Part shown: positions 24,953 through 33,248 of the stretch, in pieces
How the letters are laid out: the number at the start of each line of letters is the position of its first letter
How positions within the stretch are numbered: the first letter of the stretch is position 1
Source of the DNA: CAYHOI01 sp964358175
GTDB taxonomy: Bacteria > Margulisbacteria > Riflemargulisbacteria > GWF2-35-9
Reading direction: 5' to 3'
Assembly: GCA_964358175.1 (NCBI GenBank)
Contig: CAYHOI010000005.1
Span: forward strand, 1-40,437
Length of the DNA: 40,437 bases
The notes under the pieces: generated by a model
What the model saw: only the letters and a program-made list of their open reading frames with translations
Databases searched by the model: none
What the model was told of the DNA's origin: nothing
Made by a program: the position numbers and the translations under genes

Positions 24953-25830
24953 TTATCCACCTTTAATAGCTCAGGATTAATCTGATCCTTCTGAAGCGTC
25001 AGCCAATCATACAATTGCTTCATTGATTGCGACAATGGGGTAAAGCGGAGGCCTTTAAACTCATCCTTTAAACGCGCATTATCTGCACTATACTCTTTTC
25101 CCAACCCTTCTTGTGAAATCTGTATCGGTAACGTTTTTTTCGAGATTTCAAGGATTTTCTCGGCGATGGCGACGAGTGAAACAGGTTCTCCTGGGGTCAC
25201 ATTGTAAGCCTTATGTTTCACCTGGTTTAATAAAAAATAATCAAGAATCGGAATCAGATCTGGAGCAAATAGATAGTCGAATAGTCGATCTTGCTTCATG
25301 GTGAGGGGTAAATCATAGAGTGCCTTACACATCAGGTTGGAAATGAATCGAATCGCATAGTCCTCATATTTCCCAAAAACACCAAATAAACGCAAGTCGA
25401 TCATATTGTCATATTTCTCAATCATTTGATCGATCACATATTTGGAAAACCCATGCTCATCATCAGGAACATGCTCTCCAGCATAGTCTTCGCGCATTTT
25501 GGGAATATAGTATCGGCTGTCATAAATGGCTCCAGAACCCAGGACAATCATTTTTCCGAAATCCTGATGGTTTCGTGCCAAATTAAAAAACATCCGAGTA
25601 TTGTCGATAAATATACGAGATAAGTCTTTGGCATTTCGATGCCCAGGTTTGGTAGCTCCATGAATAATGGCATCGAATTTGTTCTGGCGCAAATAGAGAC
25701 GAACTGCCTCCTCATCCGTTAAATCAAGCTCATCACGACGGGGAGCAAAAATAGTATGACTCTTCGCCCATTCTGATTCCAGAATATTACGTCCGATAAA
25801 CCCGTGTCCGCCTGTCAGAAGAATTTGCAT
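24949..25830 (-). CDS. NAD-dependent epimerase/dehydratase family protein with altered YxxxK
   Basis: A 293-residue extended short-chain dehydrogenase. The nucleotide-binding motif is GGHGFIG (7-13) and a serine in LGSGAIYD (99) matches the catalytic Ser. The usual YxxxK reads HGFSK: His126 replaces the catalytic tyrosine while Lys130 remains. I start at 25830 since a TATAAT ends 7 bases before that ATG. The frame is open further up to 25986, but that would run through the promoter and into the divergent gtrA. An ATG at 25839 overlaps the -10. It heads the run with the TPP, HAD and NeuB-type genes. Confidence 0.85.
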   Translation of the reverse strand: MQILLTGGHGFIGRNILESEWAKSHTIFAPRRDELDLTDEEAVRLYLRQNKFDAIIHGATKPGHRNAKDLSRIFIDNTRMFFNLARNHQDFGKMIVLGSGAIYDSRYYIPKMREDYAGEHVPDDEHGFSKYVIDQMIEKYDNMIDLRLFGVFGKYEDYAIRFISNLMCKALYDLPLTMKQDRLFDYLFAPDLIPILDYFLLNQVKHKAYNVTPGEPVSLVAIAEKILEISKKTLPIQISQEGLGKEYSADNARLKDEFKGLRFTPLSQSMKQLYDWLTLQKDQINPELLKVDK

Positions 25831-25837
25831 GAGTGTC

Positions 25838-25843
25838 ATTATA
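25838..25843 (-). promoter_or_regulatory. -10 (TATAAT) of the epimerase run, predicted leaderless
   Basis: TATAAT on the minus strand ends 7 bases before the ATG at 25830, with CTGCAA 18 bases upstream as a weak -35. It decides the start of the epimerase gene. Confidence 0.5.
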
Positions 25844-25900
25844 TCCGAAGACTTCATTGTTTTGCAGAACCATTTTGTTTTCGTTGTTTCCAAATTAGTG

Positions 25901-25906
25901 TAGACT
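25901..25906 (+). promoter_or_regulatory. -10 (TAGACT) of gtrA, predicted leaderless
   Basis: TAGACT ends 6 bases before the ATG at 25913, so +1 falls on the start codon. The -35 is weak. GCAAGG in between could also act as a poor ribosome binding site at too short a spacing. Confidence 0.4.
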
Positions 25907-25912
25907 GCAAGG

Positions 25913-26293
25913 ATGACTGCCACTCGATTCATTTTAGTAGGTATCGTCAATACACTCTTTGGATATGGACTCTTTTGCCTTTTCATCCTTCTGGGGATGC
26001 CCTACCCACTCGCCGTTCTTTTTGCGACTATATTGGGTGTTCTTTTTAACTTTAAAACAATAGGTCACTACGTATTCAATCATCGAGAAAGGACTAAAAG
26101 AATATTTGGCAAGTTTATTCTCCAATATGGACTCCTTTATTTTCTTAATATAGCTATTATTCACTTTTTTATCTCCTTAGGAATTAATGAATATTTCAGT
26201 GGAGCATTCAGCATATTGCCTGTTGCTATGATGTCGTACATAATGAATAAACATTTTGTTTTTGGAGCAAAAAATGATCAAAAAAAAGATTAG
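25913..26293 (+). CDS. gtrA: GtrA-like membrane protein
   Basis: A 126-residue protein with four predicted membrane helices, typical of GtrA, which is thought to flip or help flip a polyprenyl-phosphate-linked sugar across the inner membrane. RFILVGIVNTLFGYGLF at the start and ATILGVLFNFKTIGHYVF are family-like, and the C-terminus has NKHFVFG. It overlaps the next gene by 20 bases. It forms with the next two genes a GtrA-GtrB-GT-C cassette for decorating surface glycans. Confidence 0.85.
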   Translation: MTATRFILVGIVNTLFGYGLFCLFILLGMPYPLAVLFATILGVLFNFKTIGHYVFNHRERTKRIFGKFILQYGLLYFLNIAIIHFFISLGINEYFSGAFSILPVAMMSYIMNKHFVFGAKNDQKKD

Positions 26294-27212
26294 TGTCGTT
26301 ACCCCTTGCTACAATGAAGTAGAAAATGTTCAAGTTGTTCACGAAAAAATTAAAAGTATCTTTTCCCAATTGAAGAATTATGACTATGAACACATCTATA
26401 TTGACAATGCATCCACAGATCATACTCAGGAAAAGCTACGTGCGATCGCAAAAAACGATCCCCACGTAAAAATCATCCTAAACGCTCGAAATTTTGGACA
26501 TATCTGTTCTCCTCTTCATGGATACCTACAGGCAACTGGTGATGCGATTGTTTCCATGGCATCTGACTTGCAAGAGCCTCCAGACCTGATTCCTGAATTC
26601 ATTCGCCACTGGGAAGATGGTTATAAGATTGTTATTGGGGTAAAAACGACCAGTGAGCACCGAGGGCCGATGCTCTATCTTCGGAAGTTTTATTACCACC
26701 TACTCACACAGTTGTCTCAGGTTAAACAAGTGAAACATTTTACGGGATTTGGACTGTATGATCGGCAAGTCATCGATATCGTTCGAGCTTTCCGTGACCC
26801 TTATCCCTATTTTCGTGGCATTATTGCGGAGCTTGGATTTGATCGAAAGGAGATAGAATTCACCGAACCACGGCGAAAAAGAGGGAAATCCAGCAACAAC
26901 CTCTACACGCTTTATGACATGGCTATCTTGGGCTTTGTGAATCAATCCAAGGTGCCACTCCGACTTGCAGTTTTTTTTGGGTTTTTTGCTTCTTTCGCCA
27001 GTTTGGTCATCGCTCTTTTCTATCTTGGATTCAAGATCCTCCATTGGGACAGTTTTGAAATGGGAATTGCACCTCTCGTGATTGGAGGATTTTTCTTCGC
27101 CGCATTACAATTATTCTTCATTGGTATCCTGGGAGAGTATATTGGAGCCATTTACACCCATGTGAAACAACGGCCACTGGTGATTGAAAAGGAGCGCATT
27201 AACTTTAAATGA
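26274..27212 (+). CDS. GtrB-like polyprenyl-phosphate glycosyltransferase (GT2)
   Basis: A 312-residue family 2 glycosyltransferase with a GT-A domain (VVTPCYNEVENV, DNASTDHT, SDLQEPPDL) followed by two C-terminal membrane helices around residues 240-300. It should load a sugar from a nucleotide donor onto undecaprenyl phosphate. I start at the ATG at 26274, which has GGAG upstream, and not at an in-frame TTG 18 bases earlier. It overlaps gtrA by 20 bases and the next gene by ATGA. Confidence 0.92.
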   Translation: MIKKKISVVTPCYNEVENVQVVHEKIKSIFSQLKNYDYEHIYIDNASTDHTQEKLRAIAKNDPHVKIILNARNFGHICSPLHGYLQATGDAIVSMASDLQEPPDLIPEFIRHWEDGYKIVIGVKTTSEHRGPMLYLRKFYYHLLTQLSQVKQVKHFTGFGLYDRQVIDIVRAFRDPYPYFRGIIAELGFDRKEIEFTEPRRKRGKSSNNLYTLYDMAILGFVNQSKVPLRLAVFFGFFASFASLVIALFYLGFKILHWDSFEMGIAPLVIGGFFFAALQLFFIGILGEYIGAIYTHVKQRPLVIEKERINFK

Positions 27213-29470
27213 TATCCACCAAGCTTTGTGGAGTCATTTATTTTTTCCTGTTTTCAATCGGATTGGTAAAAATCGTTGAAATTCTGTCAGGAATTTTTGC
27301 CCGCTCGTTCAGCTACCCCGTACCGTTTTATGAATGGGTAAACTCCTTTTATTATCCGGATAAGTTATCAGATATTGTTTTTTACATACTTATCATCCTT
27401 ACTCTTGCGGTCTATTTTGTAATAGCCAGATGGATGCTCGATGAAAAGCCCTTTAAACGACTTGAACAGTTCTTCACCCTCGCCTTTTCCCCTGAGCATA
27501 GGATTATTTGTTTAACTTTTATTTTCATCTTGAATCTTGCCATTTTTCTTCCAAAAAATCCTGGCGATATTTTGACTAGGATTCTCGTCTGGGTTTTCTT
27601 CTTTACACTCCCCATTTATTTCCCAACCAAAAGATTAGATCGACTGTTTTTCTTTTTGAATTCACATCGGCAATGGATCGGTCGCTCTTTCGTCATCATC
27701 GTCTTACTCCAATTTTTTCATATATTTTACCCTTTTGTCTTTCAACCCATTCGATTGATTAACGACCAATGGAATATCCCTGAGTCCACCTATATCCAGG
27801 GGACACTGGTTGATAATTTCGATTTTCTAAGCCAGTCTCATTTGCTTGGAAGCTCCCCTCGGTATGACTTGCGAACTACTCTCTATGGCGACTCACCTCA
27901 TCCAGCACCAACTTCTTTCTTTCAAGACAAGAAGATTCAGCATGAGTTTCTTGATAGAAATTCATTTGAACTGCACTGGCAAATCCTTAACAGGGGTGTC
28001 ATTCATCACCACAATCATATCCTTGGTCCGGTCAATGAGTTAGATCTCGGAAAGGATATCCATCAGACGTTCATGCAATATGGAGCTCTAAACACTTTGT
28101 TCTTCAAGTCCTGTCTTAACCTTTTAGGCGGGATTTCTTACCAAAACTATTTCAAAGTATTTTATTCTATTTATTATCTTTACTACTTGCTGTTTTTTCT
28201 CATTATTTGGATTTTATTCAAGCCAAAAATGGCACTTTCCCTCATGATGATCATCAGTTTTTCTCTCAATAGCATGGGATTTAATTTCTTAAATCTTGGG
28301 CCTGGGATAAACCCTATCCGACATTTCTTTGACCTCCTAGGAATTGTCCTTTTTTATCTCTATCTTTTCCGTCGAGGCCATCGCTATCTCATCTTGACCT
28401 ATATGGTTGGACTTCTGGGATTAGCGAATAATACTCAGACAGGTCTATTTTTTCTGGGTGCCGTTGCAGGCACTCATTTACTCTTGCTCATGATGGATTC
28501 TACCCGAAGAAACTTCTTAAGCTTTATGACATTATTTCTCGCCTTGCTTGCTTCAGTTTTCATTTATAGCACCAGCAAGGTTGGGATAGACCCTGTGAGC
28601 CACTATTTCCTGCAAGGCTTATTGGGATTTCCTATTGAAAAAACGCTTATGTACTCAGCATTATTTCTGGTTGCCTTTCTCTATAGCGTCCTCTTATTAA
28701 CCTTATCCTCAAAGCATCCTCTCGTTTACTGGACGCTGATGCTTTTTCTCTACGCTCAAGGGGTATTCCTCTATTATGTCTGGGGCTCGGACTACCAGCA
28801 CTTTCTTGTGTTTTTGCCTATCCTGGCACTCAGCTTGTTTGCATTTCTTAAGCTCGCTCTGGAAAGGTCTCCTTCTATCAGTCGATATCAAAAAGAAATA
28901 CACTATACTGTTCTATTCGTATGCACCCTGTTCTGGGTGAGCGGGCTATCGACCTACTATGACTCCAAAGGGACATTTGATTCAGTGTTTCGTACCCACA
29001 AAACATACCAATGGGATTTTGATCGAGCACGGATCCTCTCAACGATGAATCCAGACTACTTTCGCGATTCTATAACTCTGCTTCAAAAATATTCACCCAC
29101 TTCTCAATGCTATATTTTGTCCAAATATGATAATTTCCTGCCGTTCCTAGCAAAAAAATACAGTGCCATGCCCTATTTTGATGTTCCCATGTATCTGCTA
29201 ACTGCCAGAGAAGTGGATGCTTGCATCCAGCTCATTAAACAGGATAAACCAAAATTCTTATTTGTTGACAAAGATATTTTGAGAGAAAGCGCATCTGATA
29301 TTATTCCCAAGGAAACACCTGTCATCGGATATTTACATGATGAGTCCCTGTGGAGAGTTCAACGCCTGCAACATCTGAAGGAAATCTTCCTGGGTGTTAA
29401 CGCTGACTATAAGCCTGTAGAATCCTCACAGCTTTTGACGGTTTACGTAAGAAAGAATATATTCCTATGA
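27209..29470 (+). CDS. Large polytopic membrane protein, probable GT-C type glycosyltransferase
   Basis: A 753-residue protein with at least ten hydrophobic helices up to about residue 590 and a soluble C-terminal domain of about 160 residues. A large loop after the fourth or fifth helix (residues 180-290) contains many acidic and aromatic residues, as expected of a GT-C active site facing the periplasm. No specific family motif is recognised. Its ATGA overlap with the GtrB-like gene places it as the third gene of a Gtr cassette, the one that transfers the sugar from polyprenyl phosphate to its target. Confidence 0.65.
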   Translation: MISTKLCGVIYFFLFSIGLVKIVEILSGIFARSFSYPVPFYEWVNSFYYPDKLSDIVFYILIILTLAVYFVIARWMLDEKPFKRLEQFFTLAFSPEHRIICLTFIFILNLAIFLPKNPGDILTRILVWVFFFTLPIYFPTKRLDRLFFFLNSHRQWIGRSFVIIVLLQFFHIFYPFVFQPIRLINDQWNIPESTYIQGTLVDNFDFLSQSHLLGSSPRYDLRTTLYGDSPHPAPTSFFQDKKIQHEFLDRNSFELHWQILNRGVIHHHNHILGPVNELDLGKDIHQTFMQYGALNTLFFKSCLNLLGGISYQNYFKVFYSIYYLYYLLFFLIIWILFKPKMALSLMMIISFSLNSMGFNFLNLGPGINPIRHFFDLLGIVLFYLYLFRRGHRYLILTYMVGLLGLANNTQTGLFFLGAVAGTHLLLLMMDSTRRNFLSFMTLFLALLASVFIYSTSKVGIDPVSHYFLQGLLGFPIEKTLMYSALFLVAFLYSVLLLTLSSKHPLVYWTLMLFLYAQGVFLYYVWGSDYQHFLVFLPILALSLFAFLKLALERSPSISRYQKEIHYTVLFVCTLFWVSGLSTYYDSKGTFDSVFRTHKTYQWDFDRARILSTMNPDYFRDSITLLQKYSPTSQCYILSKYDNFLPFLAKKYSAMPYFDVPMYLLTAREVDACIQLIKQDKPKFLFVDKDILRESASDIIPKETPVIGYLHDESLWRVQRLQHLKEIFLGVNADYKPVESSQLLTVYVRKNIFL

Positions 29471-29516
29471 CACCTAAAATAATTTATTTATGTTAAATAA
29501 AGGAGGGGGTTGCGAT

Positions 29517-30443
29517 ATGAATGGTAAAATCAATTTCTTGACTCGAACAACTTGCGAGTTAAGAAACGAACCTATAAATGACTGCAGAAAGTACTGGGAA
29601 AAAGTTATTAGATTGAAAGATCATGAATCCGGTTTGGGTGAGTTTGATGTATATTTTTGCCCTCGTTGTAGTTTAGGGTTTACGGATCCCTACCCGACTG
29701 AAGAAACAACTGCATTCCTTTACGATTCAAAAGAAAGTGCTGATTTTGATGTTATCAAAAATACGATCATCGATAAGATTAAAGATTTTCTGAGTCGCAG
29801 ACAAATAATCCGCATAGCCCAACCACACAAGCATATAAATTCAGTTTTGGACTATGCAACTGGAAATGGCAGATTTGCTATGCAGTCGGCAAAGGTGTTC
29901 CCTAATGCGTGTATTCATGCCGTGGATTATCAAGATGCTCCACCGCAACACTTATTAGACGAGGATGTACGTGTAAACTATTTCAATTTAAAGGATTTTG
30001 GAGAATTAAATCAGAAATATGATTTAATTTTTCTTCGCCATGTTCTGGAACATACACATCACCCTATAGAACTTCTAAATAATTTGGCTAAACGACTAAA
30101 TCCAAATGGGATATTATATGTTGAGGTACCCAATCTGCATTCAGGATGCGCTAAGTTATTTGGCAAAAACTGGAATAGTTATTATGTGCCACGTCATATA
30201 TATCATTACACCATCCGCTCATTAAAAGAAATAGTAACTACGGCTGGTCTTAGAGCAGAAATTGGAAAGAATGAAATGCCCTTGATGGGAAATACAATTT
30301 CAATCCTAACTGGTCTTGATAAATCAAACTTTCTTGTTCAATGTATGGGGGCACTTTTGTTCCCAATCCAAATCCTAATTGAAGTCTTCTATGGAAGTTC
30401 AACTTGTATTAACGCTAGATGCCGTCATGTAGAACAGGAATAA
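29517..30443 (+). CDS. Methyltransferase with N-terminal zinc ribbon-like motif
   Basis: A 308-residue class I SAM-dependent methyltransferase. The N-terminus holds a Cys in TRTTCELR and a CxxC in YFCPRCSLGF, reminiscent of zinc-binding methyltransferases that act on sugars. The SAM-binding motif reads LDYATGNGRFA, and LIFLRHVLEHTHHP plus LNPNGILYVEVPN are the later core motifs. I start at 29517, preceded by a strong AAGGAGG. It lies among glycan genes, 46 bases after the membrane protein, and probably modifies a sugar. Confidence 0.85.
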   Translation: MNGKINFLTRTTCELRNEPINDCRKYWEKVIRLKDHESGLGEFDVYFCPRCSLGFTDPYPTEETTAFLYDSKESADFDVIKNTIIDKIKDFLSRRQIIRIAQPHKHINSVLDYATGNGRFAMQSAKVFPNACIHAVDYQDAPPQHLLDEDVRVNYFNLKDFGELNQKYDLIFLRHVLEHTHHPIELLNNLAKRLNPNGILYVEVPNLHSGCAKLFGKNWNSYYVPRHIYHYTIRSLKEIVTTAGLRAEIGKNEMPLMGNTISILTGLDKSNFLVQCMGALLFPIQILIEVFYGSSTCINARCRHVEQE

Positions 30444-30551
30444 CTCCTCACTTGTTGCGCACAGTAGGCGTTCGCTCATCGTCACGTCACCATTTCATCG
30501 CAGGACTATCCTCCGAGGCATTGTCGATGACATAAAGCATGATCAGGTGCT

Positions 30552-31517
30552 TTAGAATCGCGCAAACCACTTGGCGAATTTCCGATTTCGCATAAAAAAG
30601 ATAAACCAACCCGGGTATTTAAAAAATTTCAGGTATGGTTCAACTTCGCCCCATTTTCCACTATCCTCTTCCCTAGAACGAAATGAGGCTACATTTTTCA
30701 TGCCATGATCCCGCCGGATTACCCTTAACATTTCCCTGTGAACAACGTTCTGAGAATCTGGAAAGAAATGCTCTATAAAAGCTCCATAACCACGCAGATC
30801 CAATATCAGTCGATTGGTACTCCCAAATGCGCTCGAAAACACGTCATTATCACGACAGAGAACAAGTGATTCTTCACAATACCAGAGTCGGACACCTTGC
30901 TTAAACATCCCCAGCATCATCGAGACATGAGAGTACCCTGTTCCAGTAAACTTATTTTGATAGTCAACCTGAGTCCAAGCATCTCTTCGAAAAAGTAATG
31001 AACTTAAATAACTGAAAAGCCCTCCCATTGACTTGATTCTTCTTAAATAATCTACCTGATCAGATATTTTTTTTGTATTCCAATATTGCCTGTGCCCCCT
31101 AAGCCATAAATTAATTCTCATGGGATTCAGGCTTTTGTCACATTCAGTTCGATTTGCCAATATGATATCCAAGCCTTTGTCCAGTAAAGAGAAGACTTTT
31201 CTGAGAGCTCCAGTCAGGAGTGCGTCATCACCGCCCAAATACCAACAATATTGACCACTAGCCATATTTATTACATCAATAAAGTTTTGATCACAACCAA
31301 GATTCATTTCATTCTCATGGGCAATGATGGGTAAACTCTGTTTCCATTTTTGTATAACATCTGCTGTTTTATCTGATGAGGCATTATTGCTAATACAAAC
31401 TTCGACCAAGGATTTCACTTCAGGGAAATTGGCGAGTTCATGAGAAATACTTTTCAAAGCTTCATCAAGATAAATGTCCATATTATAAACGGGGATACAA
31501 ATAGACAGTTTAATCAT
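30552..31517 (-). CDS. Family 2 glycosyltransferase
   Basis: A 321-residue GT-A glycosyltransferase. The start KLSICIPVYNMDIYL, the strand EVCISNNASSDKTADV and the metal-binding YLGGDDAL (an analogue of DxD) are typical. No membrane segment is present apart from a short hydrophobic stretch near the C-terminus (WFIFFMRNR). It lies on the opposite strand from the Gtr cassette and 53 bases from the toxin-antitoxin genes. The sugar is unknown. Confidence 0.88.
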   Translation of the reverse strand: MIKLSICIPVYNMDIYLDEALKSISHELANFPEVKSLVEVCISNNASSDKTADVIQKWKQSLPIIAHENEMNLGCDQNFIDVINMASGQYCWYLGGDDALLTGALRKVFSLLDKGLDIILANRTECDKSLNPMRINLWLRGHRQYWNTKKISDQVDYLRRIKSMGGLFSYLSSLLFRRDAWTQVDYQNKFTGTGYSHVSMMLGMFKQGVRLWYCEESLVLCRDNDVFSSAFGSTNRLILDLRGYGAFIEHFFPDSQNVVHREMLRVIRRDHGMKNVASFRSREEDSGKWGEVEPYLKFFKYPGWFIFFMRNRKFAKWFARF

Positions 31518-31570
31518 TCATGCATACCTAAATGATGTGCTGTGAATGAATTCTGTTAATCACAATCAAG

Positions 31571-31948
31571 TCAGTTGTTAAATGGGTTCAATAACTCTAT
31601 TTTAGTTTTCCTGAAATCATCAGTATTTCGAGTGATGAGTACCTGATTATTTACTTTTGCTGTCGAGGCAATGATGGCATCAATAAGTTTAATTGAATGC
31701 TTACATCTCAGCTCAATCGCTTCCTTCGCAATCTCCTCATTGAGATCAAAAACTGTCGCTTCATTAATAAATTTCAATGCTTGTTTACGTTCTGGTGACG
31801 AAAAATATCTGAATCCAAGAAACTCAATCCGACTCAACACAGAAATATTAAAGTGACTTTGAAAAACAGACTCTATCTTCAATAAACTATGCTTCGGAAT
31901 GTCATTATTCAGATAGTAAATAAGGATGTTTGTGTCAATCAAATACAT
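31571..31948 (-). CDS. PIN-domain ribonuclease toxin (VapC-like)
   Basis: A 125-residue PIN domain. Acidic residues are in place: Asp5 (IDTNILI), Glu in SRIEFLG, Asp in KLIDAIIAST and the pair in TRNTDDF. VapC toxins cleave tRNA or rRNA. The ATG overlaps the antitoxin stop by one base (TAATG), so the two are coupled. The pair sits inside the glycan region and may be a recent arrival. Confidence 0.88.
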   Translation of the reverse strand: MYLIDTNILIYYLNNDIPKHSLLKIESVFQSHFNISVLSRIEFLGFRYFSSPERKQALKFINEATVFDLNEEIAKEAIELRCKHSIKLIDAIIASTAKVNNQVLITRNTDDFRKTKIELLNPFNN

Positions 31949-32169
31949 TAAAAACGATCTCTTTCACCGGAAAGCTCTTTTAGTTTAGCCGTAATATCTT
32001 TAATCTTAGTGATACCCATATATTCTTTGGGGTTGAATTTGTTGTTCTTTTTATTGATGGCATCAGTCATCGCAGGGAGTATAACAACCTCAACTTTCAA
32101 ACCAAAATTTTCCGGTATTGCAATATTCTTCAATTCCTTACGATCCATGATTATTCTTAAGGCATTCAT
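31948..32169 (-). CDS. Putative antitoxin partner of the PIN-domain toxin
   Basis: A 73-residue protein with a strand-rich N-terminus (RIIMDRKELKNIAIPENF, then KVEVVILP) and a charged C-terminal tail (KIKDITAKLKELSGERDRF), the layout of small antitoxins that bind DNA at one end and the toxin at the other. The family is not recognised; the call rests on size, order and the one-base overlap. GAGG lies ahead of the ATG. Confidence 0.65.
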   Translation of the reverse strand: MNALRIIMDRKELKNIAIPENFGLKVEVVILPAMTDAINKKNNKFNPKEYMGITKIKDITAKLKELSGERDRF

Positions 32170-32228
32170 TCATCCTCACCATCCTTATTTCCTATCATAC
32201 TTCAATTTAATCATTTTTGCATCATATC

Positions 32229-33248
32229 ATGCCCGCCTTGACTAATGTTATACTAGCCTGTGTGTACACCCTGACGATCATTCTGAGTACGGCTCCAAAG
32301 CACCATAAAACAGAACAGGGCTTCCCGTTAGTAAACTTCGTTGGCACCTTTTTACCGCCAACAGAATTCACCGTATTGAGGACATCCGATTTGGAGGCTT
32401 CTACCCAGATTGAAACCCATTATTTATTTCTGGGGATCCCAACCACACTCTCGAAGACTCATCTGGTCAATATTCATTATAAGAAATTAATTCTCTTTGA
32501 CTATGGGGACTCCCATGAGCTCGGGTGGACCGCAGATCAAAAGGCTTGGCTGGGGTTACTTTCTGTAGGATATTTTAAAACGTCCTTTTACAATACTCAG
32601 ATTGAAATCCTTCCTCTACGAACGCTACCACTGCATTTCAGAAACATTCCCTGGCTACTACAACGCCCAATCCGGAAGCTGAATCACCGACGATGGGATT
32701 GCTTCTTTATTGGAAATCCTACCTACTTTACCCTGCCCGATGGGTCGTACGATCAGCGTATCGAATGGCTCTCCGAAATTAAGGGGCACTATTCTTTTTT
32801 TGGTGGACTTCAGGATCACCCGAATTACCCGAGACAGGCCAACCGTGAAAACATCCATCAACTCTATTTTCTCTTTAACCCCTTTGACTTCAGGCTCTTT
32901 TTCTGGTGTCTTCGACATTCCAAAATCGCCTTGCTCCCCACCGGACACAGTCGATGGACTTATCGTCATTTTGAGGCCATGCTCGCAGGCTGTATTCCCT
33001 TAAGCACAGATATCCACGGCCTTCAGACCTTTATCCCCATGCCCGTGACAACCATGACTATTGCCAAAGATCATGAGAAAATTAGCCCATTAATAGACCA
33101 GATTTTAAGTCGGCTATCAGACTATCAGGACTGGATTCAGTTCAATAAAACTCATGTCCATCAGTATCTGAATAACTATGCGCAATATGACAAGAAACAC
33201 CCCTTCGCATGGGAACAATTCATGGAGCAATTATGCTCGTTGCACTAG
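32229..33248 (+). CDS. Glycosyltransferase-like protein
   Basis: A 339-residue protein. The segment SRWTYRHFEAMLAGCIPL near residue 250 matches the C-terminal sugar-nucleotide-binding region of GT-B or exostosin-like transferases, where E-A-M-L-A-G-C-I-P is characteristic. DCFFIGNPTYF and YSFFGGLQDH fit the beginning of a GT-B C-domain. The N-terminal domain is short. The start is uncertain (ATG at 32229 or TTG at 32217) with no ribosome binding site. It overlaps the next glycosyltransferase gene by 16 bases. Confidence 0.65.
   Translation: MPALTNVILACVYTLTIILSTAPKHHKTEQGFPLVNFVGTFLPPTEFTVLRTSDLEASTQIETHYLFLGIPTTLSKTHLVNIHYKKLILFDYGDSHELGWTADQKAWLGLLSVGYFKTSFYNTQIEILPLRTLPLHFRNIPWLLQRPIRKLNHRRWDCFFIGNPTYFTLPDGSYDQRIEWLSEIKGHYSFFGGLQDHPNYPRQANRENIHQLYFLFNPFDFRLFFWCLRHSKIALLPTGHSRWTYRHFEAMLAGCIPLSTDIHGLQTFIPMPVTTMTIAKDHEKISPLIDQILSRLSDYQDWIQFNKTHVHQYLNNYAQYDKKHPFAWEQFMEQLCSLH

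Noticed and set aside
25831..25986. A longer epimerase reading frame starting at 25986
   Set aside because: The extra 52 residues do not resemble the family, would precede the nucleotide-binding strand and would run over the divergent promoters and the start of gtrA.
30487..30540. A 17-codon minus-strand frame containing VIDNASEDSP, like a family 2 glycosyltransferase motif
   Set aside because: It lies directly after a glycosyltransferase gene and could be the remnant of another, but the match is one short motif and too little to call a pseudogene.
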